NCBI GenBank assembly: GCA_041645435.1
Contig: JBAZQB010000003.1
Coordinates: 186,001-250,000 of the forward strand
Reading direction: 5' to 3'
Length of the DNA stretch: 64,000 bases
DNA from: Methanoregula sp.
GTDB taxonomy: Archaea > Halobacteriota > Methanomicrobia > Methanomicrobiales > Methanospirillaceae
Part shown: positions 44,032 to 51,655 of the stretch, piece by piece
Layout of the letters: each line of letters starts with the position of its first letter
Numbering within the stretch: position 1 is the first letter of the stretch
The notes under the pieces: model-generated
Seen by the model: only the letters and a program-made list of their open reading frames with translations
Databases searched by the model: none
What the model was told of the DNA's origin: nothing
Translations under genes and position numbers: made by a program

Positions 44032-45828
44032 TCACTCCTTTACGATTCCCGAGAGTTTCCCGCGGAACTGGCTCATGTAGAGATCGAAGTAGAACCCTCT
44101 CTTCTTCATCAGATCCGTGTGCGAGCCACGCTCGATGATCGCTCCCTTATCGATGACCAGGATCTGGTCCGCGTGCCGGATTGTTGAGAGCCGGTGGGCA
44201 ATGATGAACGACGTCTTGTCTTTCTGGAGGGCAAGCAGCCCCTCCTGGATCAGTTTCTCTGTGCGGGTGTCCACGTTGCTCGTCGCTTCGTCAAGGATCA
44301 GCATCCGCGGGTTGGCCACGATCGCCCGGGCGATGGTCAGCATCTGGCGCTGGCCCTGCGAGAGGTTCATTCCCCCGTCTACAAGAACGGTGTCGTAGCC
44401 ATTCGGCTGCTGCACGATGAACCCATGGGCGTTTGCCTGTTTTGCTGCATTGATACACTCTTCTTCAGTAGCATCCTCCCTTGCGTACTTCAGGTTCGCC
44501 ATGATCGTATCAGAGAAGAGGAACGGTTCCTGCTGCACCTGCGCGATCTGGACCCGGAGCGTGTCCTGCCGGACTTCCCGCACGTCATTGTTATCGATAC
44601 GGATGACTCCGTTCTCGATATCATAGTACCGGGTCAGGATATTGATGATCGTGCTCTTGCCGGCGCCGGTTGGTCCGCAAAGCCCGAATACCTGCCCGGG
44701 GAGGGCATGGAACGTATTATCGGTAAGAATCCGTCGCCCCGGTATATACGAGAAGTCCACGTGGTCAAAGACGACATCCCCGGAAACCGCCGGCATCGCA
44801 GGAGCGTTCATCCGGTCATCCACGCGGGGCTTCTGGTCCAGAACCTCAAAGACGCGTGATGCGCCCACGACAGCATTCAGGATCTGGGCATACGAAGAGA
44901 AGATGGTCGTAAAGGCGCCCAGAAGGCTGAACGAGAACCCGATGAACGCGATCAGGGTGCCGATCTCTGCCATCCCGTTCATCACCATAATGCCCCCGAA
45001 AATGAGGAGGGTGACGATCACAATGGTGGTAAAGATGTTCGATACCTGCTGGCTGATGAGTGCGGAGAACTGGGCTTTCTCCCCGATATCGGCTACCTTC
45101 CGGCTCATGGCAGAGAACCGCTTCGATGCCGCGTCCTGCTGGCGGCATGCGATAACCGTCTTTGCGCCGGAGATCCATTCCTCGGCAAACCCGTTTAAGT
45201 CCCCGGTCCTGCCCTGCAGCAGCACAAACGCCGGGCCGGACGTTTTTGTAATCAGCCACGAGACCCCGACCAGTACGAGGACAATAATATAGGACAGGAT
45301 TGTTAAGGACGGGCTGACGAGCAGCATGACAACACTGGTGATGATGATCGTCATCACGGCCTGGCCGGTCTGGAGCGCTCCGATACTGATGAACTGCTCA
45401 ATCACCTGGGTATCATTGGTCACCCTGCTCATCAGTTCACCGATGGGACGCCGGTCAAAGAAGTCCAGGGACATCGTCTGGATATGGGCAAAGAGATCGA
45501 TGCGGAGCTGATAGAGGGCTTCCTGAGATATACCCGAGAGCAGCTTCTGGGAGATTGCTCCCGAGATCCAGATGACCAGACCTCCTGCTACCAGCCAGAT
45601 GATCACCTGGTATAAGGGTTCAACCGGCCCGGGGCCGGCTGAGATGATGTTGGTCGCAGTCCCCATCAGGAGCGAGAAGACCGCTTCAAGCAGGGCAAAT
45701 ACTGCCATGAGGATAATGACAACCGCAAGCTTCAGCCGGTGGGGGGCCATGTACCCCATAAACCGTTTCACCGTGGGGATCATCGGAGGCAGGTCTTCTT
45801 CGTCCAGCGGAACCGGTATGGCCCTCAT
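44032..45828 (-). CDS. ABC exporter half-transporter, catalytically intact subunit
   Basis: 598 residues with an N-terminal six-helix exporter domain (about 20-330) and an ATPase domain. Walker A is GPTGAGKST (about 383-391), the signature is NLSQGQRQ, and Walker B with the catalytic glutamate is LILDEATS (Glu514), followed by the switch His in IAHRLST. It starts inside the end of the next half-transporter gene (ATGA overlap at 45825-45828), so the two form a heterodimeric multidrug/lipid-type exporter. The substrate is not evident from sequence. Confidence 0.92.
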   Translation of the reverse strand: MRAIPVPLDEEDLPPMIPTVKRFMGYMAPHRLKLAVVIILMAVFALLEAVFSLLMGTATNIISAGPGPVEPLYQVIIWLVAGGLVIWISGAISQKLLSGISQEALYQLRIDLFAHIQTMSLDFFDRRPIGELMSRVTNDTQVIEQFISIGALQTGQAVMTIIITSVVMLLVSPSLTILSYIIVLVLVGVSWLITKTSGPAFVLLQGRTGDLNGFAEEWISGAKTVIACRQQDAASKRFSAMSRKVADIGEKAQFSALISQQVSNIFTTIVIVTLLIFGGIMVMNGMAEIGTLIAFIGFSFSLLGAFTTIFSSYAQILNAVVGASRVFEVLDQKPRVDDRMNAPAMPAVSGDVVFDHVDFSYIPGRRILTDNTFHALPGQVFGLCGPTGAGKSTIINILTRYYDIENGVIRIDNNDVREVRQDTLRVQIAQVQQEPFLFSDTIMANLKYAREDATEEECINAAKQANAHGFIVQQPNGYDTVLVDGGMNLSQGQRQMLTIARAIVANPRMLILDEATSNVDTRTEKLIQEGLLALQKDKTSFIIAHRLSTIRHADQILVIDKGAIIERGSHTDLMKKRGFYFDLYMSQFRGKLSGIVKE

Positions 45829-47597
45829 GCTGTTTCACCCCCGACGATCCCTTTTCCGAGCTGGGAATCGTAGATCTCTTTATACTCCGGGCTTGTCCGG
45901 AGCAGATCCTCGTGACACCCGGACGCAATGATCCGGCCGTTTTCCAGAAGGATGATCCGATCGGCCGAGATCACCGTGCTGATCCGTTGCGCTACCAGCA
46001 GTTTTGTGGCCCCGGCAAACCTCCGGTTGATCGCGTCCTGAATCCGGGCTTCAGTTGCCACATCGCAGGCACTCGTGCTGTCATCGAGGATCAGGATCTT
46101 CGGGTCTGCTGCAAGCGTCCGGGCGATCGCAAGGCGCTGCCGCTGGCCACCGGAGAAGTTTGCCCCGTGCCGGGCAACAGCATCATCGTACTGCCGGGGA
46201 ATATTCCGGATAAACCCGTCAGCATCCGCGTCCGTTGCTGCGGAGACAATGTTCTCCTCTGACGGGTTTTCTGTGGCAAACAGGAGGTTATCGCGGATCG
46301 TGCCGGAGAAGAGGTTCGGCTGCTGGAGGCAGATCCCGACAATTCCCCGCAGGGTATGCTGTGGGATCTCCCGCACATCAGTCCCGTCAATGGTGATCCT
46401 GCCCGAAGTAACATCATAGAACCGCGGGACCAGGTGGACGAGCGTTGATTTCCCGGAACCCGTGGGGCCTAAGAAACCGATCGTCTCTCCCGGTTCCGCG
46501 GAGAACGTGATGTCCTGCAATACCATTGGGCCGGGTTTTCCCTCAGGGCCGGTATACCCGAAGCTGACATGATCGAAGACAAGCCGGCCCTTCACGGACG
46601 CCGGATCAACTGCAACCGGGTGTTTACTGTCCTGTACGTCTGCGGGTGTATCGAGGAGCTCATAGATCCGGTTTAACGAGGGGCGTGCCGCAGAGATTGC
46701 CGGCAGCACCGTCCCGAGGATCATGAACGGCATGATCAGGAGGAACAGGTACTGGACCGATGCAATCACCTCTCCTGTGGAAAAACCGGTTCCCTCGAGT
46801 ACGGATATTCCTCCGGTGTAGAAGATGGCAGCCAGCGCAAGGTTGACAGTCAGGAGCATCGTTGGTATCAGGAACGCGATATAGGACTGGGCACGCAGGG
46901 ACGCTGCCCGTACCTGGCCTGCAACGGAGGAAAAACGCTCGTTCTCGTACTTCTGGCGCACGAACGCCTTGACCACGCGGACACCTCCCATGTTCTCCTG
47001 CAGGGTGCCGCTCATCGCATCGAACTTCTCCTGACGCACGGCAAAAACCGGCAGTACAAACCAGAGATAGGCGCCAAGCAGGGCAGAGAACACGATAAGC
47101 AGGGTGATCATGAGCCATAACAGGGAGGGGGACCGTACAGCGATCAGCAGGATAGTGATGATGAGCATGACGGGCACGAGCGGGAGGTTCAGGATGCCCT
47201 GCTGGATGGCAATTTTGACGTTCTGGATATCATTTGTCAGCCGTACGAGGAGATCGGAAGGACGCATGCGGTCGATGTTCCCGAACGAGAGGACCTGGAT
47301 CCGGTCGTACGCCTGCGTCCTGAGGTAATGGGCAGTCCTTTCAGAGAACTTGACTGCGATCATGGTGTTGACGATCTGGCATGCTGCGGCAGCAAGGGTA
47401 AGGATCAGCATGTAACCGCCGTAGTGGATGACCATGGAGAGATTGTTGCCGCTGATACCCTTGTCGATCAGCGTCTGCGAAAGTGCAGGGATTGCCAGTG
47501 TGCCAATCGCACCGCCAATCGTCAGTACGATAGAGAGCAGCAGCCAGTTCCGGTTTGGCTTCCACATCATCAGGAGCCGGTTTAATCCTTCTCTCAT
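45825..47597 (-). CDS. ABC exporter half-transporter, degenerate-site subunit
   Basis: 590 residues with the same fold as its partner. Walker A is GPTGSGKST, the signature is FSGGQRQR, but the catalytic Glu after Walker B is replaced by Asp506 (LILDDSTS). The switch residue is Gln (VAQRIST) where the partner has His. This paired loss is typical of the degenerate nucleotide site in heterodimeric exporters such as the TM287/288 type. It is the first gene of the two-gene operon. Confidence 0.92.
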   Translation of the reverse strand: MREGLNRLLMMWKPNRNWLLLSIVLTIGGAIGTLAIPALSQTLIDKGISGNNLSMVIHYGGYMLILTLAAAACQIVNTMIAVKFSERTAHYLRTQAYDRIQVLSFGNIDRMRPSDLLVRLTNDIQNVKIAIQQGILNLPLVPVMLIITILLIAVRSPSLLWLMITLLIVFSALLGAYLWFVLPVFAVRQEKFDAMSGTLQENMGGVRVVKAFVRQKYENERFSSVAGQVRAASLRAQSYIAFLIPTMLLTVNLALAAIFYTGGISVLEGTGFSTGEVIASVQYLFLLIMPFMILGTVLPAISAARPSLNRIYELLDTPADVQDSKHPVAVDPASVKGRLVFDHVSFGYTGPEGKPGPMVLQDITFSAEPGETIGFLGPTGSGKSTLVHLVPRFYDVTSGRITIDGTDVREIPQHTLRGIVGICLQQPNLFSGTIRDNLLFATENPSEENIVSAATDADADGFIRNIPRQYDDAVARHGANFSGGQRQRLAIARTLAADPKILILDDSTSACDVATEARIQDAINRRFAGATKLLVAQRISTVISADRIILLENGRIIASGCHEDLLRTSPEYKEIYDSQLGKGIVGGETA

Positions 47598-47994
47598 CTA
47601 ACCACCCGTCCGTGATCGTTTGTACCTGATTGATCGCGCCTAAGGGTTTAATCGTTCCGAATTTTTTTCTCACTTACCGGCACCATAAATCCTGACACAA
47701 AGACCACCGCTCCGGTAACATCCGACCATATTGACACCCGGATAGGTATGAAAAAACGCTTTGAAGATGGATTTTAAAGTTCCCCCAGCACAATGGCCCT
47801 TCTAATAACAGAACAGCATGACCGGCTCTTCTGAGGCTGGAACGGGTTTGCTGAGATGAATGGCAATCTCGTTCGGGTACGGGTATGCTAAATAAGAAAG
47901 TGCGGAACGAAAAAATGATTCCCGGTTTTAAAAAAATTCCACCGCATTCGGAATATCAATTTCCCTTACCGGGGGACTGGCAGATAAAAAAGAA
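47598..47994. other. Intergenic region, nothing recognised
   Basis: About 400 bases upstream of the exporter operon, presumably with its promoter. No gene or repeat is supported. Confidence 0.4.
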
Positions 47995-48222
47995 TTATTT
48001 CTTATGGGATGATTTTTCATCCTTGTGGATTAATCTGCACTTGTTGACGCACTCCCAGTTCTCGGGGAGGTATTTCCCGTCAGCGCCGGGTTTCATCACC
48101 GCGTTGTGTTTTGCCCCACACACAAGGCATTCCATAAGTCCTGTTGATTCGTCAACGAGTTTCATCGCATGCTCTTTCTTTGTCATGCCTTCAGTGTCGT
48201 TCCGCTTTGGTGATAAAGCCAT
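47995..48222 (-). CDS. Small zinc-ribbon-like protein
   Basis: 75 residues (62 if the internal ATG at 48186 is used). Two cysteine pairs, MECLVCGAKHN and WECVNKCRLIH, with 22 residues between them, could bind one zinc. The tail is Lys-rich. The function is unknown. Confidence 0.6.
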   Translation of the reverse strand: MALSPKRNDTEGMTKKEHAMKLVDESTGLMECLVCGAKHNAVMKPGADGKYLPENWECVNKCRLIHKDEKSSHKK

Positions 48223-48517
48223 GGAATGCGGAATCGGATCGGGGGGTTTACACGCTCAGGAATGATCGATACACAAATTTTTATAAAAAAACTATTAGCT
48301 GTATGAATGGTTACTTCATGTCATACATCCTATAATAGTATGGTAAAACGTTCACAGATTCCTGGTACAGGGAATAAAAAGCATAATCCGGCATCACATC
48401 CGCGGCATGCACAACATCTTTGCAGCCCTTGTATACAAAACGGCATCCGGACAACTAAAACAATCCTGTGCATACCGGGGAATCTGTAATCGGTTAATCC
48501 TAACACGAGGTTGAATT

Positions 48518-48787
48518 ATGGAATCTATATCATTTGAAGCCCCGCAAGTCTTTGTGCCTGATCCCATCCATATTCACATCCTTCAGGCAGTCGGCGATAA
48601 ACAAGGATGTCATATCACCCATGTGGTTGAGCAGCTCCTCCCCAATCATGGTGAGAGCAGTATCAGGTCAAACGTCCGTATCTTACTCTCCAAGCGATAT
48701 CTCGACGGGGGGAAATCCAGTAAGGAGATAGTACTCCGCCTTACCTCGAACGGTCGTCTTCTGCTCCAGAAAGCAGCACTCGGCTGA
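48518..48787 (+). CDS. Small winged-helix-like protein
   Basis: 89 residues. The pattern (ILQAVGDKQGCHITHVVEQLL, then SSIRSNVRILLSKRYLDGG, then EIVLRLTSNGRLLLQKA) fits a winged helix with the recognition helix near 47-60 and a wing before the last helix. It is probably a transcription regulator. It stands alone between an intergenic stretch and the convergent cupin gene. Confidence 0.7.
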   Translation: MESISFEAPQVFVPDPIHIHILQAVGDKQGCHITHVVEQLLPNHGESSIRSNVRILLSKRYLDGGKSSKEIVLRLTSNGRLLLQKAALG

Positions 48788-48841
48788 TCATCTTTTTTGT
48801 GATTACCCATCAGGGATAAGTCCCGCAGCGCCCTGTCCTGA

Positions 48842-49192
48842 TCACGGCAGCGTCACAAAGATCTGACGCCAGGGTTTCCTGCCAATGGCCCGGGTCTGGT
48901 GTCCTTTTCCGGTAACGTCCTCTGCAAGAAGGACATCTCCTCTGCCAAACCGGCGTTTCTCACCGCTGCCTGCTTCGATCTCGGCCTGCCCGTCCACGGT
49001 CACTACGTACTCCCGGCATACCACCGTATGCCAGGGATACACGTAGCCGGGCGGGATCTCCCTGAAAAAAACCGCTTTTGCACCGATAGGTTCGGAAAAC
49101 AGTCCCAGGGGTCCCTTGGGATCGAACGATATCTCGATATCTTCAAAATGCGAGTGGTTGTCCCGTCCGGTGTAGAGTCGTGTGATCTTCAT
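48842..49192 (-). CDS. Cupin-fold protein
   Basis: 116 residues forming one cupin barrel. Motif 1 is partly kept (PPGYVYPWHTVVCREYVVTVDG) and motif 2 is GRGDVLLAEDVTGKGHQTR. Two His residues and a Glu could still bind a metal. No substrate is evident. It is preceded by an AT-rich spacer after the C39-like peptidase gene on the same strand. Confidence 0.78.
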   Translation of the reverse strand: MKITRLYTGRDNHSHFEDIEISFDPKGPLGLFSEPIGAKAVFFREIPPGYVYPWHTVVCREYVVTVDGQAEIEAGSGEKRRFGRGDVLLAEDVTGKGHQTRAIGRKPWRQIFVTLP

Positions 49193-49248
49193 GGGACTTT
49201 TCCCTGATGCAATCGTGTACCTGAAAAGGGAAAAACCAATGCTTTTTT

Positions 49249-49998
49249 TCAGGAAGTCCGGATAGGGGTACCCGGCATGGCAACCACGTACACCCGCTCC
49301 CGCATATCCTCCGGGAAATAGTGGGCATCAAACCACATCGCGTCGAACTGCCCGTAATTCGCATACGTGACACCATCTACCCGGTCATCGTGGCAGTCCA
49401 CGGAATCAGCAAAGATGATGACATCGTCCCAGACCGTTTCTGTTCCCCGGGTGTCATACCCGACAACAACCACCCAGTGCCCGCCCCAATCCATCCATTC
49501 TACCATGGTTGGGATACCATTTTTCAGGTTATTGCGCAGCATCTCGCGGGTTCCACCGGTTCCCCAGGTAGCATTCATACCCTGCCGATTGAACCATGCC
49601 GCAACCTGTTCCGGGTTGATTCCTGTTTTTTCCGTAACATTGCTGAACATTTCCCGGGAAATCCGTTCCTCATCTGCATCGGTATTATTCACGGGATTTT
49701 TGTACCAGGACATCACCGTCATCGCGGCTGCCGCTCCGCAGCTATAATTGGTCATCTGCTGGCGGTAACTTTTCAGCGGTATAACCGTGAGGTGATCGTT
49801 CGATTTCAGCGTGTCGAAATCGATACCGGTATAATATTGGGGCGGTGGCAGGGAGGCATCAGGCACATACTTCACATCATCAGCAGGCAGGCTGCGGGTC
49901 GCAGATACCATGGCCGGGCTCGAAAGGAAGATGGCAACTGCCAGTAGGGCAAAGAGACAAAAAATGCTGGCACTGGCAAGAAGGTGAAGCGGACGCAT
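49249..49998 (-). CDS. Secreted C39-like (papain-fold) peptidase
   Basis: 249 residues with a hydrophobic N-terminal signal or anchor (about 8-32). The catalytic Cys is in TNYSCGAAAAMTVMSWY (near 87). The His is in GGHWVVVVGYD and a following FADSVD may give the Asp. This is the peptidase_C39_2 pattern of bacteriocin-processing-like proteases. It would act outside the cell. It has no ABC transporter domain attached. Confidence 0.8.
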   Translation of the reverse strand: MRPLHLLASASIFCLFALLAVAIFLSSPAMVSATRSLPADDVKYVPDASLPPPQYYTGIDFDTLKSNDHLTVIPLKSYRQQMTNYSCGAAAAMTVMSWYKNPVNNTDADEERISREMFSNVTEKTGINPEQVAAWFNRQGMNATWGTGGTREMLRNNLKNGIPTMVEWMDWGGHWVVVVGYDTRGTETVWDDVIIFADSVDCHDDRVDGVTYANYGQFDAMWFDAHYFPEDMRERVYVVAMPGTPIRTS

Positions 49999-50094
49999 AG
50001 TACGGGTTCCTCACGTTGAGAAACATTAGGCTCCAGGAATAATCAAAGCGGCGGATCGGTGCTGTCCTGCGAGGACACGAAGCGCCGGTTACGA

Positions 50095-50430
50095 TTATCC
50101 CAGGGGATAGCCGCTCAGCACCAGCCAGGCAAACCCGAGCAGGAGCAGGACAATGATGGCGATCATGAGCTTCAGGTACGGTATGCCGTGTCCCGTTCGT
50201 TTTTCTGCATTGCGTTTCGAGCCTGCGATGTACCCGCCACCCGTAGGAGTTGCCCCACCCCCTTTTCCGTACGATATTCCGACTGTGGGGCGGGGCTTGC
50301 TGTTCCACAGGGCGATATTCACGCAATCATGGTTGGGTGGCAGCCGGCACTCTGCACAGTATTTCCCGCCGCAGTACTGGCAGGAGAACGGGAGCACAAC
50401 TTCATTCCCGCAGTGATCGCACCGGGTCAT
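50095..50430 (-). CDS. AN1-type zinc-finger membrane protein
   Basis: 111 residues from the ATG at 50430. The N-terminal zinc finger CDHCG...FSCQYCGGKYCAECRLPPNHDC carries all Cys/His ligands of AN1 domains. A Gly-rich linker is followed by one C-terminal transmembrane helix (about 88-106). This tail-anchored layout is common in euryarchaea; the partner is unknown. Confidence 0.85.
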   Translation of the reverse strand: MTRCDHCGNEVVLPFSCQYCGGKYCAECRLPPNHDCVNIALWNSKPRPTVGISYGKGGGATPTGGGYIAGSKRNAEKRTGHGIPYLKLMIAIIVLLLLGFAWLVLSGYPLG

Positions 50431-50561
50431 CACAGTTCACTCTGCTTTTTTTGCATTAAGTATTCTTCCGTTTGGGAAAAGGGGTGTGGCTGCATCAGAG
50501 AACGACAGAACTGCCCGGGTCTTCACTGATACCTCTTAAAAGAAGTATGTGGCAGGCAGGA

Positions 50562-51098
50562 TCAGAGATGAAGAAACGGGATCATACCCGCCCGGGCAAA
50601 TGCGATCGCTGCGAACCCGAATTGCACGAGCACGAAAATGCCGGTCGAGAACACGCTCCGCATCGCCCGCGAGCGGTGAGCCGTGATGTGGAGGTCTCCT
50701 TCGGCACGGGCCTCAAATATGTGAAGGGACAGGGTACAGAGCAGGTATGTTGCATAGATCGCTATGATCAGCCCGCAGGCAAACGACCCCCAGTTGAACG
50801 CGGCAATAATGAGTGCCCACAGGCCGATTGCAAGGTTTGCGTACCCGACCTCGAGCTGGAATTCGGGGTGATCCTGCCTCCAGCCCATCCGTATCTGGTC
50901 TGATTTGTAGTAGATCGAATGCCGGACGTAACTGATAATTCCCACAACCCCGACAAGAATTGCTGCCGTTATCCTGACTGCGATGTCAATGTTGAGAAAA
51001 AGGAAAAAAATGCCCACAAAAATCCCGATCATGGATGCGGCCATCGTCGCTCCCATAAGAAGCGAGGCCTCATGCGCCGTAGGTGTACCTGATGCCAT
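50562..51098 (-). CDS. Four-helix membrane protein (DUF6790-like)
   Basis: 178 residues from the ATG at 51096-51098. Hydrophobic helices lie at about 18-35, 38-58, 85-110 and 150-175. A conserved-looking cytosolic patch RHSIYYKSDQIRMGWRQDHPEFQLEVGYAN lies between helices two and three. The family match is from memory and not certain. No enzymatic residues are obvious. Divergent from the MazF-like gene with 116 bases between them. Confidence 0.72.
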   Translation of the reverse strand: MASGTPTAHEASLLMGATMAASMIGIFVGIFFLFLNIDIAVRITAAILVGVVGIISYVRHSIYYKSDQIRMGWRQDHPEFQLEVGYANLAIGLWALIIAAFNWGSFACGLIIAIYATYLLCTLSLHIFEARAEGDLHITAHRSRAMRSVFSTGIFVLVQFGFAAIAFARAGMIPFLHL

Positions 51099-51214
51099 AC
51101 GATCTCCCGGTGCCTGGTGTATGCGATATAGGGGAACATACACATTCATCCCATAAAATCCTGCGCCAGCATCACCATATCCCTTAAGCCATTGCATGCC
51201 GGAATGAGTAAGGT

Positions 51215-51580
51215 ATGGGGCGTTACCTGCGGGGCGATGTCATCCTTGCACCGGTTGCTTTTGAAGAGCGGGGCGGGGTAAAGACACGCCCGGCTATTGT
51301 GATCTCTGCAACCGAAAACGGGGATGTACAGATCTGCCCGGTCAGCAGCCGGCCACCAACCGATGCACCATGCGTACCAATATCACTTGACGATTTTTCC
51401 GAAGGGGGTCTTGACCTTTTTGCGGACAGCTATGTACTCACAACCCGCATCCGCACCATAAGGAGCGGAGACGTGGTAGGCAAGCGGGGGAGGCTCACAC
51501 AGGAATCTATTGCCGTGGTTATTTCTCATATCCCCGGGCAGAAAACAAAGAGCGCAGATACGAAAAAGAGATCCCGGTAA
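51215..51580 (+). CDS. PemK/MazF-family protein without visible antitoxin
   Basis: 121 residues. A MazF-type SH3-like barrel begins with LRGDVILAPVAF, continues with KTRPAIVISATENGDVQICPVSS and has the late GDVVGKRGRLTQES. MazF proteins are usually mRNA interferases paired with a MazE antitoxin. No small antitoxin frame precedes or follows it here, so it may be a stand-alone or non-toxic member. The Lys/Arg-rich tail is unusual. Confidence 0.8.
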   Translation: MGRYLRGDVILAPVAFEERGGVKTRPAIVISATENGDVQICPVSSRPPTDAPCVPISLDDFSEGGLDLFADSYVLTTRIRTIRSGDVVGKRGRLTQESIAVVISHIPGQKTKSADTKKRSR

Positions 51581-51655
51581 TTACCGGATTCCCCGGGAAA
51601 TTTACCGGCAGATTATCAAGAGGATACAGGCTTTTTCTGAGCAGGTATCACTCTG

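Noticed and set aside
48307..48489. 60-residue frame on the plus strand as a gene
   Set aside because: Composition is His/Cys/Asn-rich without pattern, there is no ribosome site, and no recognisable content.
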